A program made the position numbers and the translations under genes. A stretch of DNA of 64,000 nucleotides, from contig NZ_LT964979.1 in NCBI RefSeq assembly GCF_900240335.1, forward strand, positions 1 through 64,000. Direction: 5' to 3'. Origin of the DNA: Flavimobilis massiliensis (GTDB taxonomy: Bacteria; Actinomycetota; Actinomycetes; Actinomycetales; Cellulomonadaceae). This document shows positions 1 to 8,780 of this stretch, one piece after another. Below the pieces are notes generated by a model. It was not told the origin of the DNA. It saw only the letters and a list, made by a program, of their open reading frames with translations, and ran no database searches. Within the stretch, counting starts at the first letter, position 1; the number at the start of each line of letters is the position of its first letter.

Positions 1-1
1 G

Positions 2-94
2 CTCGTCCTCGATCCGACCAAGAACTACCAGCCCACCGGACGGCCACGAGGACCAGCCCCCGGACATGACAACGGCGGACCTACAATTTCGTAG
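2..94 (+). CDS. C-terminal end of an unidentified protein (5' end outside window)
   Basis: The second forward frame is open from the window edge to a TAG at 92-94, giving about 30 residues that begin LVLDPTKNYQPTGRPRG. Third codon positions are almost all G or C, as in the real genes nearby, so coding is plausible. The stop codon falls inside the hairpin at 72-103. No domain can be recognised from so short a tail. It could also be chance reading in GC-rich DNA. Confidence 0.35.
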   Translation, partial: LVLDPTKNYQPTGRPRGPAPGHDNGGPTIS

Positions 95-103
95 GTCCGC
101 CGT
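72..103. terminator. Perfect 13-bp hairpin, likely bidirectional terminator
   Basis: Arms at 72-84 and 91-103 are perfect reverse complements around a 6-base loop (AATTTC). No T-run follows on either strand. It lies between the gene ending at 94 (+) and the tRNA-Arg gene (-), so it could stop transcription from both sides. Confidence 0.6.
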
Positions 104-130
104 CGCGGATGTCCTGAGACATCACAAACG

Positions 131-203
131 TGCCCTCGACAGGATTCGAACCTACGACCTTCTGCTCCGGAGGCAGACGCTCTATCCACTGAGCTACGAG
201 GGC
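131..203 (-). tRNA. tRNA-Arg (anticodon CCG)
   Basis: Read on the minus strand, this 73-nt cloverleaf has a 7-bp acceptor stem (GCCCTCG paired with CGAGGGC), the D-arm sequence AGCTCAGTGGATAGAGC, and anticodon loop CTCCGGA with CCG at positions 34-36. The T-arm is GGTTCGAATCC and the discriminator base is A. CCG reads the arginine codon CGG, which is common in this GC-rich genome. The 3' CCA is not encoded and must be added after transcription. Confidence 0.97.
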
Positions 204-271
204 GTGCGCACCGTGGTGCACGAGGGACGACATTAGCACCGCGTGCCGCGCGCGGTCACATCGGTCCGGGG

Positions 272-928
272 TCAGCTCGTGAGGGCTTCGAGGTAGAGCT
301 CGAGGTAGGCGTAGATCTCGCGGGCGGCGGCGTCCTCGTCGCCGTCGACGATCGCCTCGACGAGCTCGTCGTGCGTGTGGTCGGGGTGGTCGGTCTCGAC
401 GTTGGCGCGGATCGAGTCGCCGATCGCGTCGAGGAGGTTCTCGTAGAGGTCGAGCAGCAGCGGGTTGCGGGCGGCGGCGACGATCGCGCGGTGCAGGGCG
501 AGGTCGCTCGTCACCATGGAGTCGACGTCGCCGACGGCGAAGCTGTTCTGGCGGCCCTCGTTGAGGGAGCGGAGCGTCATGACGTCGCGCTCGGTGCGGC
601 GTCGCGCGGCGAGGCGAGCGGCCTCGACCTCGAGGCTGCGGCGGACCTCGAGGATGTGCTGCTGGTGGACGTGCTCGATCTGGCGGCCGAGCGCGACGGA
701 GAGCTCGGAGTCGGAGAGCACGTACGTGCCGGAACCCTGCCGGCGCACGAGGAGACCCGAGTGGACGAGGGACTGGACGGCCTCGCGGACGGTGTTGCGG
801 CCGACGCCGAGCGTTGAGGCGAGATCTGCCTCGGTGGGGATGCGGCTGCCGACGGGCCAGGTGCCGTTGATGACGGACTCGCGGAGCTGGTCGACCGTGC
901 GATCGATGAGTCCGGTGCGGGCGGCCAT
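272..928 (-). CDS. GntR-family transcriptional regulator, FadR subfamily
   Basis: 218-residue regulator. The N-terminal winged helix-turn-helix is visible as IPTEADLASTLGVGRNTVRE followed by the wing RRQGSGTYV (about residues 30-72). The rest is an all-helical FCD-type effector domain that starts around LEVEAARLAARRR. FCD regulators usually bind a small carboxylate or sugar acid; the ligand here cannot be deduced. The open frame extends 20 codons further upstream, but the ATG at 928 is preceded by AAGGAG, which decides the start. No metabolic gene sits beside it in the same direction. A palindrome just upstream (969-982) could be an autoregulatory operator. Confidence 0.88.
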   Translation of the reverse strand: MAARTGLIDRTVDQLRESVINGTWPVGSRIPTEADLASTLGVGRNTVREAVQSLVHSGLLVRRQGSGTYVLSDSELSVALGRQIEHVHQQHILEVRRSLEVEAARLAARRRTERDVMTLRSLNEGRQNSFAVGDVDSMVTSDLALHRAIVAAARNPLLLDLYENLLDAIGDSIRANVETDHPDHTHDELVEAIVDGDEDAAAREIYAYLELYLEALTS

Positions 929-968
929 GTGCGTCTCCTTCGTCGGGGGTCCATGAGAAGTGAACACC

Positions 969-982
969 GTGGGACGTCCTAC
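969..982. promoter_or_regulatory. Palindrome upstream of the gntR gene, possible operator
   Basis: GTGGGACGTCCTAC is an imperfect 14-bp palindrome with perfect core GGACGTCC. It lies 41 bp before the GntR start codon. Autoregulation through such a site is common in the family. The link to this protein is inference. Confidence 0.35.
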
Positions 983-1073
983 GACCACCTCGGCTCACCG
1001 GGTGGACCGGAACGTCCAGATCGTCACCCGCAGCGGGCTCGGATCGTGCTCGCTCCTGCGCGTAGTTCCCGGC

Positions 1074-1079
1074 TAGGCT
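1074..1079 (+). promoter_or_regulatory. -10 element TAGGCT upstream of the 1147 gene
   Basis: TAGGCT matches the actinobacterial sigma-A TANNNT -10 pattern found before several genes here. Transcription would start near 1085, leaving a leader of about 60 nt that contains the AGGAGG ribosome site. No clear -35 hexamer is seen. Confidence 0.5.
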
Positions 1080-1146
1080 GGTGAACGTGCGCGCGTCACG
1101 TCGGAGTTGTGCTCCGCGCCGCGCACGCAAGGCTCGAGGAGGAGTG

Positions 1147-1983
1147 ATGACCACGGAGCGTCGCGGCGCCCCCGTCCGTGACGGTGCGCGGACCGCCGTC
1201 GCATCCGTCATCACGGGCATCCTCATGTCAGGCCCAGTCGCGCTCGTCCTCGGAGTCGTCTCGCTCGTCGCCCGGCCGGCCGCCGCGGTGCGGCGTCTCG
1301 CGGTCGTCGGGTGCGTGCTCGGGCTCCTCGGCACGGCCGGGTGGGGCGTGTGGGCCGTGAGCGTTCCGACGGGGTCCGGGACCGCCGTCGCCGCGGCCGC
1401 GCCGAAACCGGTGCGGCTCGCGCTTCCGTCGACGGCGGTCGCGCTCACCGACGAGCGGTCGGCGTTCGACACCGAGACGGGTTCCCGGGCCGCTGACGCC
1501 ACGGAGAGCGCCAGCGCGACGGTGGCGATCGAGGACCTCGACGGCAAGGACGAGGTCCCGGTGCTCGGCATGGAGTCCGGGCTCGTGCAGAGCCTCCCGT
1601 TGGACGTCGCGACGTTCTCGACGGCCGGCTGGACGGTCGACCGGGGCGACGGCACCACCGAGACGATGCGCGCGACCTTCACCCACGACGGCACGGCGGT
1701 CAACGTCGTCGTCACGCTGCACCCGACCGCGACGGATGCGGAGGCCGCGATCGCGAGCGCCGTCCGGGACCGGCTCACGAGCCCTGACGCGTCCGAGCGG
1801 TCGGTCCTCACCCTCCGGGACGGTGCCGAGGCGCGCCGTGTCGTCGAGGCGGGCGTCACGACGTTCGCGTGGTCGGAGTTCACCGCGAGCGTCGAGGTCG
1901 ACGGCCCCTCGAAGGACGCGCGCGTCTTCGTCGACCGCTTCCTCCTCGGAATGGGGGAGCAGGGCGGTCAGCAGTCTCGCTAG
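1147..1983 (+). CDS. Membrane-anchored protein of unknown function, two N-terminal helices
   Basis: 278 residues from an ATG at 1147 with AGGAGG just upstream; an upstream in-frame GTG at 1081 lacks a ribosome site. Two hydrophobic helices (about residues 19-38 and 47-66) are joined by a short basic loop, a DUF4190-like arrangement. The remaining ~210 residues are a polar domain, probably outside the cell, with a low-complexity Ala/Thr/Ser/Asp linker. No catalytic motif is recognised. The stop codon TAG at 1981 doubles as the first bases of the argS -10 box. Confidence 0.75.
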   Translation: MTTERRGAPVRDGARTAVASVITGILMSGPVALVLGVVSLVARPAAAVRRLAVVGCVLGLLGTAGWGVWAVSVPTGSGTAVAAAAPKPVRLALPSTAVALTDERSAFDTETGSRAADATESASATVAIEDLDGKDEVPVLGMESGLVQSLPLDVATFSTAGWTVDRGDGTTETMRATFTHDGTAVNVVVTLHPTATDAEAAIASAVRDRLTSPDASERSVLTLRDGAEARRVVEAGVTTFAWSEFTASVEVDGPSKDARVFVDRFLLGMGEQGGQQSR

Positions 1984-1986
1984 GAT
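1981..1986 (+). promoter_or_regulatory. -10 element TAGGAT for leaderless argS
   Basis: TAGGAT ends six bases before the argS GTG, and there is no Shine-Dalgarno sequence. With a start point 6-7 nt after the -10, the mRNA would begin at the start codon. The hexamer overlaps the stop codon of the previous gene. Confidence 0.6.
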
Positions 1987-1992
1987 TGCCCG

Positions 1993-3672
1993 GTGACTCC
2001 CGACGAGCTCTCCCACGCGATCAGTTCCGCCCTCGCCGCCGCCGTCGCTGACGGCACCCTGGCCCTGCCTGCCGAGGACCTCCCGGCGACCGTCCACGTC
2101 GAGCGACCCCGCCAGCGTGAGCACGGTGACTGGGCGACGAACGTCGCGCTCCAGCTCGCGAAGAAGGCGGGCGTCGCCCCGCGCGTCCTCGCCGAGGACC
2201 TCGCAGCGCGCCTCGGCGCGACGCCGGGCGTCGCGAAGGTCGACGTCGCAGGCCCCGGCTTCCTCAACATCACGCTCGAGGCCGCAGCGGCGGGCGAGCT
2301 CGCACGCACGATCCTCGAGGCAGGAGCGGCCTACGGCCGCGGCACGGCCGAGGCTGGCAAGAAAATCAACCTCGAGTTCGTCTCCGCGAACCCCACGGGC
2401 CCCATCCACATCGGCGGCGTCCGCTGGGCCGCGGTCGGCGACTCGCTCGCGCGCGTCCTCGAGGCGCAGGGCGCCGAGGTGGCGCGCGAGTACTACTTCA
2501 ACGACCACGGCGCGCAGATCGACCGCTTCGCACGGTCGCTGCTCGCGCGCGCCCGCGGCGAGGAGGCGCCCGAGGACGGCTACGGCGGCCAGTACATCCA
2601 AGACATCGCCGACGCCGTCCAGGCGGACGTCGCCGCGGCGGGCGAGCCGGACCCGCTCACGCTCCCCGAGGCCGAGGCCCAGGAGGTCTTCCGCTCGCGC
2701 GGCGTCGAGCGCATGTTCGGCGAGATCAAGCAGTCGCTCCACGAGTTCGGCGTCGACTTCGACGTCTTCTTCCACGAGGACTCCCTCCACGAGTCGGGCG
2801 CCGTTGAGCGCGCCATCGAGCGGCTGCGCGCCGCAGGCCACATCTTCGAGAAGGACGGCGCGACGTGGCTGCGCACGACCGACTTCGGGGACGACAAGGA
2901 CCGCGTCGTCGTGAAGTCCGACGGTGACGCCGCCTACATCGCGGGCGACATCGCCTACTACCTCGACAAGCGCGAGCGCGGCTTCGACGTCGAGATCCTC
3001 ATGCTCGGCGCCGACCACCACGGCTACGTCGCGCGCATGCAGGCCGTGTGCGCCGCGTTCGGCGACACCCCGAACGTCAACCTCCAGATCCTCATCGGGC
3101 AGATGGTCAACCTCCTCAAGGACGGCCAGCCGCTGCGCATGTCGAAGCGCGCCGGCACGATCGTCACGCTCGAGGACCTCGTCGAGATCGTCGGCGTCGA
3201 CGCCGCGCGCTACTCGCTCGCACGCTCGTCGTCCGACTCCTCGATCGACCTCGACCTCGACCTGCTCGCCCGCGCGAGCAACGAGAACCCCGTCTTCTAC
3301 GTGCAGTACGCGCACGCCCGCACCGCGAACGTCGCGCGCAACGCCGCCGAACACGGGGTCCGCCGCGAGGACGGGTTCGACCCGTCGCTGCTCGACCACC
3401 CCACGGAGGCCGCTCTCCTCGGCGCGCTCACAGAGTTCCCCCGCGTCGTCGCGCAGGCCGCGGAGCTCCGCGAGCCCCACCGCGTCGCCCGCTACCTCGA
3501 GGCCCTCGCCGGCTCGTACCACAAGTGGTACGGCGAGCGTCGCGTGACGCCGCTCGGCGACGAGCCCGTGGGCGACGAGCACCGCACGCGCCTGTGGCTC
3601 AACGACGCGACCCGTCAGGTCCTCGCGAACGGTCTCGGCCTGCTCGGCGTCTCCGCGCCGGAGCGCATGTGA
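1993..3672 (+). CDS. argS: Arginyl-tRNA synthetase
   Basis: Class I synthetase that charges tRNA-Arg with arginine using ATP in the cytoplasm. The 559 residues match the family length. The HIGH-type motif reads HIGG at residues 139-142, preceded by SANPTGP. The KMSKS counterpart is RMSKR at 382-386. The N-terminal Arg-tRNA-synthetase domain and the C-terminal DALR anticodon-binding domain (including YVQYAHART) are present. The GTG start has no ribosome site and sits right behind a -10 box, so translation is probably leaderless. The stop overlaps the lysA start by four bases, a common actinobacterial pairing. Confidence 0.97.
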   Translation: MTPDELSHAISSALAAAVADGTLALPAEDLPATVHVERPRQREHGDWATNVALQLAKKAGVAPRVLAEDLAARLGATPGVAKVDVAGPGFLNITLEAAAAGELARTILEAGAAYGRGTAEAGKKINLEFVSANPTGPIHIGGVRWAAVGDSLARVLEAQGAEVAREYYFNDHGAQIDRFARSLLARARGEEAPEDGYGGQYIQDIADAVQADVAAAGEPDPLTLPEAEAQEVFRSRGVERMFGEIKQSLHEFGVDFDVFFHEDSLHESGAVERAIERLRAAGHIFEKDGATWLRTTDFGDDKDRVVVKSDGDAAYIAGDIAYYLDKRERGFDVEILMLGADHHGYVARMQAVCAAFGDTPNVNLQILIGQMVNLLKDGQPLRMSKRAGTIVTLEDLVEIVGVDAARYSLARSSSDSSIDLDLDLLARASNENPVFYVQYAHARTANVARNAAEHGVRREDGFDPSLLDHPTEAALLGALTEFPRVVAQAAELREPHRVARYLEALAGSYHKWYGERRVTPLGDEPVGDEHRTRLWLNDATRQVLANGLGLLGVSAPERM

Positions 3673-5072
3673 GCGCCGCGGCCGGCGGGCCCGTGCCCGC
3701 ACAGGTGCCGGGCGGCACGTCGATGCCCGGTGAGCCGTGGCCCCGTTCGGCGCGCCGCGACGGCGACGGCGTCGTGCACGTCGCGGGCGTCGACGTCCGT
3801 GAGGTCGCCGCCGAGCACGGCACGCCCGCCTACCTCGTCGACGAGGCCGACATGCGCGGCCGCGCACGCGCCTACCGCACGGCGTTCGAGACCGCGTTCG
3901 CCGAGATCGGCGCCGAGGTCGACGTCTACTACGCGGGCAAGGCGTTCCTCTCGACGGCCGTCGCCCGCTGGATGCACGCCGAGGGCCTGCGCATCGACAC
4001 CGCGTCGGGCGCCGAGCTCCTCACGGCGCTCCGCGCGGGGGTGCCCGGCGCGGACATCGGCCTCCACGGCAACAACAAGTCCGACGCGGAGATCGCGCGC
4101 GCCCTCGACGAGGGCGTCGGCCGCATCATCGTCGACTCCCTCGCGGAGATCGAGCGGGTCGCCGACGCCGCCGGCGCGCGCGGAGTCACCGCGCCCGTCA
4201 TGGTGCGCGTGACGACGGGCGTCCACGCGGGCGGCCACGAGTACATCGCGACGGCCCACGAGGACCAGAAGTTCGGCCTCTCCGTCACGTCACGCGAAGG
4301 CACGGACAGCCCCGCGCTCGCGGGCCTGCTCGCGGTGCTCGCACGCCCCGAGCTCACGCTCCAGGGCATCCACTCGCACATCGGCTCCCAGATCCTCGAC
4401 GCGTCCGGCTTCGCGGCGGCCGCGCACAAGGTGCTCGAGCTCCGCGGCGCGCTCGCCGCACGGACCGGGGTCCTCGTCGACGAGGTCGACCTCGGCGGCG
4501 GCTACGGCATCGCGTACCTGCCGGGCGAGGTCGCGCTCGACCCCGATCGCGTCGCCAAGGAGATCGCCACGGCCGTCGCGGACGTCGCCGCGAACCTCGG
4601 CCAGCCCCTGCCGCGCTTCTCGATCGAGCCCGGCCGCTCGATCGCGGGCCCGCCGGGGACGACGCTCTACACGGTCGGCACGATCAAGCCCGTGCGCGTC
4701 GACGACACGACGACCCGCCTCTACGTGTCCGTCGACGGCGGCATGAGCGACAACGTGCGCCCCGCGCTCTACGGCGCGGCCTACCACGCCGAGGTCGCGA
4801 GCCGCCTCTCGACGGCCCCGCCCGCGCTCGCGCGCGTCGTCGGCAAGCACTGCGAGTCGGGCGACATCGTCGTCCACGACGTGTGGCTGCCCGCGGACGT
4901 GCGTGCGGGCGACCTCCTGCTCGTCGCCGCGACGGGCGCCTACGGGCGATCGATGGCGTCGAACTACAACCTGGTGCCGCGCCCGCCCGTCGTCGCCCTC
5001 GCCGAGGGTGGGACGCGCGTGCTCGTGCGCCGCGAGACCGAGGACGACCTGCTCGGGCTCGACGTCGGCTGA
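3669..5072 (+). CDS. lysA: Diaminopimelate decarboxylase
   Basis: PLP enzyme that decarboxylates meso-diaminopimelate to L-lysine, the last step of lysine synthesis. The PLP-binding lysine is K91 in YYAGKAFLS. Further fold-type III landmarks are HIGSQI, the glycine loop GGGYGIAY, EPGRSI and CESGDIV near the C-terminus. The GTG at 3669 overlaps the argS stop in GTGA, giving 467 residues by translational coupling; an ATG at 3723 is a shorter alternative. It opens the lysine-threonine block continued by hom, thrC and thrB, although a hairpin and new promoter separate it from hom. Confidence 0.96.
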   Translation: MSAAAGGPVPAQVPGGTSMPGEPWPRSARRDGDGVVHVAGVDVREVAAEHGTPAYLVDEADMRGRARAYRTAFETAFAEIGAEVDVYYAGKAFLSTAVARWMHAEGLRIDTASGAELLTALRAGVPGADIGLHGNNKSDAEIARALDEGVGRIIVDSLAEIERVADAAGARGVTAPVMVRVTTGVHAGGHEYIATAHEDQKFGLSVTSREGTDSPALAGLLAVLARPELTLQGIHSHIGSQILDASGFAAAAHKVLELRGALAARTGVLVDEVDLGGGYGIAYLPGEVALDPDRVAKEIATAVADVAANLGQPLPRFSIEPGRSIAGPPGTTLYTVGTIKPVRVDDTTTRLYVSVDGGMSDNVRPALYGAAYHAEVASRLSTAPPALARVVGKHCESGDIVVHDVWLPADVRAGDLLLVAATGAYGRSMASNYNLVPRPPVVALAEGGTRVLVRRETEDDLLGLDVG

Positions 5073-5074
5073 CA

Positions 5075-5110
5075 GTGCCGGTCCGTCCACGGACGTGGAC
5101 GAACCGGCAC
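5075..5110 (+). terminator. Hairpin after lysA
   Basis: A 16-bp stem with one mismatch (arms 5075-5090 and 5095-5110) closes a GGAC tetraloop two bases after the lysA stop. There is no T-run. It separates the argS-lysA unit from hom. Confidence 0.65.
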
Positions 5111-5128
5111 GGCCGCCCGGCCGACGCC

Positions 5129-5134
5129 TATCCT
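5129..5134 (+). promoter_or_regulatory. -10 element TATCCT for hom-thrC-thrB
   Basis: TATCCT fits TANNNT and lies between the lysA terminator and hom. It would give a leader of about 70 nt ending in AAGGAGG. No clear -35 and no recognisable riboswitch are seen in the leader. Confidence 0.5.
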
Positions 5135-5210
5135 GTGCACGACCCCGCCGCGCCCGGCCCGGAGCGGCGGCCGATCCGGGGCGCAGCGCGCCCCGAACGA
5201 AGGAGGACCG

Positions 5211-6503
5211 GTGCCTGCACCGTCCAGCGCCCTGCGCATCGCCCTGCTGGGCTGCGGCGTCGTCGGCACGCAGGTCGTGCGGCTGCTCACCGAGCAGGCC
5301 GAGGACCTCGCGGCCCGCGTCGGCGCCCCGCTCGAACTCGTCGGCGTCGCCGTCCGTGACGTCGACGCCCCCCGTGACGCGGTCGTCCCGCGTGCCCTCC
5401 TCACGGCGGACGCCGCCGACCTCGTGACGCGCGCCGACATCGTCGTCGAGCTCATGGGTGGCATCGAGCCGGCGCGCGGCCTCCTGCTGCGCGCGATCGA
5501 GCACGGCGCGAGCGTCGTCACCGCGAACAAGGCGCTCCTCGCGCAGCACGGCCCCGAGCTCTACCAGGCCGCCGACGCCGCAGGCGTCGACGTCTACTTC
5601 GAGGCCGCCGTCGCGGGCGCGATCCCGCTCGTGCGTCCCCTGCGCGAGTCGCTTGCGGGAGACCGCGTGCGCCGCGTCCTCGGCATCGTCAACGGCACGA
5701 CGAACTACATCCTCGACGAGATGACGACGAAGGGCCTCGCGTTCGACGACGTCCTGCGCACCGCGCAAGAACTCGGCTACGCCGAGGCCGACCCCACCGC
5801 CGACGTCGAGGGCCACGACGCCGCAGCCAAGGCCGCGATCATCGCGTCGCTCGCGTTCCACACCCGCGTGACGCTCGACGACGTCGCGTGCGAGGGCATC
5901 ACGAAGGTCTCGGCCGACGACGTCGCCTGGGCGACCGCGACCGGCCACGTCATTAAGCTCCTCGCGATCGCCGAGCTCACGGACGACGGCGTCGCCGTGC
6001 GCGTCCACCCGTCGCTCGTCCCCGCGACGCACCCGCTCGCGTCCGTCGGCGGGGCGTTCAACGCCGTCTTCGTCGAGGCCGAGGCCGCGGGCGAGCTCAT
6101 GTTCTACGGCCGCGGCGCCGGCGGTGCGCCGACGGCGTCCGCCGTCGTCGGCGACGTCGTCTCCGTGGCCCGCCACCGCGTGCTCGGTGGCAAGGGGCCC
6201 GACGAGTCGCGCTACGCCGACCTGCCGCTCGCCGCCGCCGACTCGGCCGTGACCCGCTACCAGATCCGCGTGCTCGTCGACGACCGCCCGGGCGTCCTCG
6301 CCCAAGTCGCAGGCGTCGTCGCCGAGCGCGACGTCTCGATCGCCGCGATGCGTCAGCAGGGGGAGACCGCCGACGGCGGCGCCCGCCTCGTGCTCACGAC
6401 GCACTCCGCGCCCGAGGCCGCGCTCGCGGCCACCGTCGAGGCCGTGCGCGCCCTCGACGTCGTCAAGGAAGTCACCTCCGTCCTGAGAGTTGAGGGAGCC
6501 TGA
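5211..6503 (+). CDS. hom: Homoserine dehydrogenase
   Basis: Reduces aspartate semialdehyde to homoserine with NAD(P)H, the branch step towards threonine and methionine. The 430 residues hold the Rossmann motif GCGVVG at 14-19, the conserved stretch NGTTNYILDEM near 160, and a C-terminal ACT domain from about 350 (VLVDDRPGVLAQVAGV). In relatives the ACT domain mediates threonine feedback inhibition. The GTG at 5211 has a strong AAGGAGG site. The stop TGA shares its last base with the thrC ATG, so the two are coupled. Confidence 0.96.
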   Translation: MPAPSSALRIALLGCGVVGTQVVRLLTEQAEDLAARVGAPLELVGVAVRDVDAPRDAVVPRALLTADAADLVTRADIVVELMGGIEPARGLLLRAIEHGASVVTANKALLAQHGPELYQAADAAGVDVYFEAAVAGAIPLVRPLRESLAGDRVRRVLGIVNGTTNYILDEMTTKGLAFDDVLRTAQELGYAEADPTADVEGHDAAAKAAIIASLAFHTRVTLDDVACEGITKVSADDVAWATATGHVIKLLAIAELTDDGVAVRVHPSLVPATHPLASVGGAFNAVFVEAEAAGELMFYGRGAGGAPTASAVVGDVVSVARHRVLGGKGPDESRYADLPLAAADSAVTRYQIRVLVDDRPGVLAQVAGVVAERDVSIAAMRQQGETADGGARLVLTTHSAPEAALAATVEAVRALDVVKEVTSVLRVEGA

Positions 6504-7573
6504 TGGCCCACCAGTGGCAGGGAATCATCCGCGAGTACGGCGACCTGCTCCCTGAGCACCTGCGCACGCACGTCGTGACGCTCGGCGAGGGCGGCACGCC
6601 GCTCGTGCCCGCCCCCGCGCTCTCGCGCCGCACGGGCGCGGAGGTCTTCGTCAAGGTCGAGGGCATGAACCCGACCGGCTCGTTCAAGGACCGCGGCATG
6701 ACGACCGCGATCTCGGCCGCCGCCGCGCGCGGCGCGAAGGCCGTCGTGTGCGCCTCGACCGGCAACACGTCGGCGTCGGCCGCGGCGTACGCGACCGCCG
6801 CGGGCATGACGTGCGCGGTCCTCGTGCCCGACGGCAAGATCGCCATGGGCAAGCTCAGCCAGGCGATCGCGCACGGCGCACGTCTGCTCCAGGTCGACGG
6901 CAACTTCGACGACTGCCTCGACATCGCGCGCAAGCTCGCCGAGGTCTACCCGGTCGAGCTCGTGAACTCCGTCAACCCCGACCGCATCGAGGGGCAGAAG
7001 ACCGCGTCCTTCGAGATTGTCGACGTCCTCGGCGACGCCCCGGACATCCACTGCCTGCCCGTCGGCAACGCCGGCAACATCACGGCCTACTGGAAGGGCT
7101 TCCGCGAGTACGCCGAGGCCGGAGTCGCGTCCCGCACGCCGCAGATGTGGGGCTTCCAGGCCGAGGGCGCGTCGCCGCTCGTCAAGGGCCACCCCGTCGA
7201 CGAGCCCGAGACGATCGCGACCGCGATCCGCATCGGCAAGCCGGCATCGTGGGACCAGGCGATCGAGGCACGCGACTCGTCGGGCGGCGTCATCGAGGCC
7301 GTCACCGACGAGCAGATCCTCGCCGCGCACCGCATCCTCTCAGCCGAGGTCGGCGTGTTCGTCGAGCCCGCCTCCGCAGCGGGCGTCGCGGGCCTGCTCA
7401 TGCGTGCCGAGCGTGGTCTCGTGCCCGCGGGCGCCCGCGTGACGATCACGGTGACCGGCCACGGTCTCAAGGACCCGCAGTGGGCGCTGCGCACGCTCGA
7501 CGGGGCGGACGTCGAGCCGCAGAAGGTCCAGGTCGACGTCATGTCGGTCGCCGACGCCCTCGGCCTCGTCTGA
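6503..7573 (+). CDS. thrC: Threonine synthase
   Basis: PLP enzyme that converts O-phosphohomoserine to threonine. The PLP lysine is K62 in NPTGSFKDRGMT. The short 356-residue form is the type usual in actinobacteria. Phosphate-loop residues appear in PVGNAGNITAYWKGF. It sits between hom and thrB in the classical order, overlapping hom by one base and followed after two bases by thrB. Confidence 0.97.
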   Translation: MAHQWQGIIREYGDLLPEHLRTHVVTLGEGGTPLVPAPALSRRTGAEVFVKVEGMNPTGSFKDRGMTTAISAAAARGAKAVVCASTGNTSASAAAYATAAGMTCAVLVPDGKIAMGKLSQAIAHGARLLQVDGNFDDCLDIARKLAEVYPVELVNSVNPDRIEGQKTASFEIVDVLGDAPDIHCLPVGNAGNITAYWKGFREYAEAGVASRTPQMWGFQAEGASPLVKGHPVDEPETIATAIRIGKPASWDQAIEARDSSGGVIEAVTDEQILAAHRILSAEVGVFVEPASAAGVAGLLMRAERGLVPAGARVTITVTGHGLKDPQWALRTLDGADVEPQKVQVDVMSVADALGLV

Positions 7574-7575
7574 CC

Positions 7576-8496
7576 ATGCGGCTCGGTCACGACCACGTCC
7601 GGGTGACGGTTCCTGCGACGAGCGCGAACCTCGGCCCGGGCTTCGACTCGATGGGCCTCGCGCTCGGCCGCCACGACGTCCTCGACGTGCAGGCGCTCGG
7701 CACGGACACGACCGACGTCACGGTCGTCGGCGAGGGGGCGGGGGAGGTGTCGCTCGGCGAGCAGCACCTCGTCGTGCGTGCGCTCCGTGCCGCGCTCGAC
7801 CTCGTCGGTGCGCCGCAGATCGGCGTGCGCATGACGTGCACGAACGAGATCCCGCACGGCCGCGGCATGGGGTCGTCCGCGGCGGCGGTCGTCGCGGGCA
7901 TCGCCGCGGCGCGCGCCCTCATCGCCGATCCGGAGGCGCTCGACGACCGTGTGGCGCTGCGTCTCGCGACGAGCTTCGAGGGTCACCCGGACAACGCTGC
8001 TCCCGCGATCCTCGGCGGCGCGACCGTCGCCTGGCAGGGCGTCGACGGAGCTCGTGCCACACGCCTCGAGGTCCACCCGGACGTCGAGCCGTGGGTGCTC
8101 GTGCCGACGGAGCGGCTCGCGACGAAGCGTGCGCGCGGCGTCCTGCCGACGCACGTGCCGCACGCCGACGCCGCGTTCAACGCGGGCCGCGCCGCGCTGC
8201 TCGTCGAGGCGCTCACGCGTCGACCCGAGCTCCTGCTCGAGGCGACGGAGGACCGGCTCCACCAGGACTACCGCGGCGACGTCATGCGCGGCTCCGTCGA
8301 CCTCGTCCACGCGCTGCGCGAGCGTGGGCTCGCCGCAGTCGTCTCGGGAGCAGGGCCGACGGTCCTCGTGCTCGGACGGGCGAGCGACGGCGACCTTGTC
8401 GCCGACGCCGTTGCGGAGCTGCTCGACGGTGCGCCCGCCTGGCGGGCGTCGTGCCCCGGCATCGACGCCATCGGCGCGCACGCCGAGAGGCTCTGA
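7576..8496 (+). CDS. thrB: Homoserine kinase
   Basis: GHMP-family kinase that phosphorylates homoserine to supply threonine synthase. Its 306 residues show GHMP motif 1 (VPATSANLGPGFDSMGLAL), the ATP-binding motif 2 (PHGRGMGSSAAAVVAG) and motif 3 near the C-terminus (VVSGAGPTVLVLG). The ATG lies two bases after the thrC stop, so it is the last gene of the hom-thrC-thrB unit. Confidence 0.96.
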   Translation: MRLGHDHVRVTVPATSANLGPGFDSMGLALGRHDVLDVQALGTDTTDVTVVGEGAGEVSLGEQHLVVRALRAALDLVGAPQIGVRMTCTNEIPHGRGMGSSAAAVVAGIAAARALIADPEALDDRVALRLATSFEGHPDNAAPAILGGATVAWQGVDGARATRLEVHPDVEPWVLVPTERLATKRARGVLPTHVPHADAAFNAGRAALLVEALTRRPELLLEATEDRLHQDYRGDVMRGSVDLVHALRERGLAAVVSGAGPTVLVLGRASDGDLVADAVAELLDGAPAWRASCPGIDAIGAHAERL

Positions 8497-8780
8497 CGCG
8501 CACGTGCACAGGGCACGCGTGAGCGCGTGCCGCTCGTGTACCATGAGTCTGTTCCCCCGGTGATTCTCCTGAGACCGGGTGCGCCCGCGCCGCGACGCGC
8601 CGGGCAGCCACACGGGGGTGCGTCTCCGGAACGTCGCGTCGGCACCTTGCCGGCCCCTGCACGTGCGAGAGCACGGGGTAGTCGCGTCCGGACGGTCAGC
8701 GCGCAGGAGACGCGCGTGGCCTCCACACCAGCGGTCGACCGCACGGGCGGCGCACCGCAACACCAGGGGAAGGGTCCTCA
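8497..8780 (+). promoter_or_regulatory. Rho leader region with -10-like TACCAT at 8539
   Basis: This 284-bp gap holds no convincing gene. TGTACCATGAG at 8537-8547 contains a -10-like hexamer and is followed by CCCGGT...ACCGGG, a small hairpin. The implied untranslated leader is about 230 nt, long enough for autoregulation, as described for rho in other bacteria. An 85-codon open frame inside it has no protein-like features. The ribosome site AGGGGAAGG precedes the rho GTG. Confidence 0.45.

Noticed and set aside
1228..3867. Very long minus-strand open frame opposite argS
   Set aside because: It is Arg/Ala/Asp-rich with no domain and lies antisense to a clear argS. Such shadows are expected in DNA of this GC content; many others across the window were dropped for the same reason.
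5073..5210. Lysine or threonine attenuator/riboswitch before hom
   Set aside because: Only the lysA terminator and a -10 box are seen; no leader peptide with Thr/Lys codons and no lysine riboswitch-like fold.
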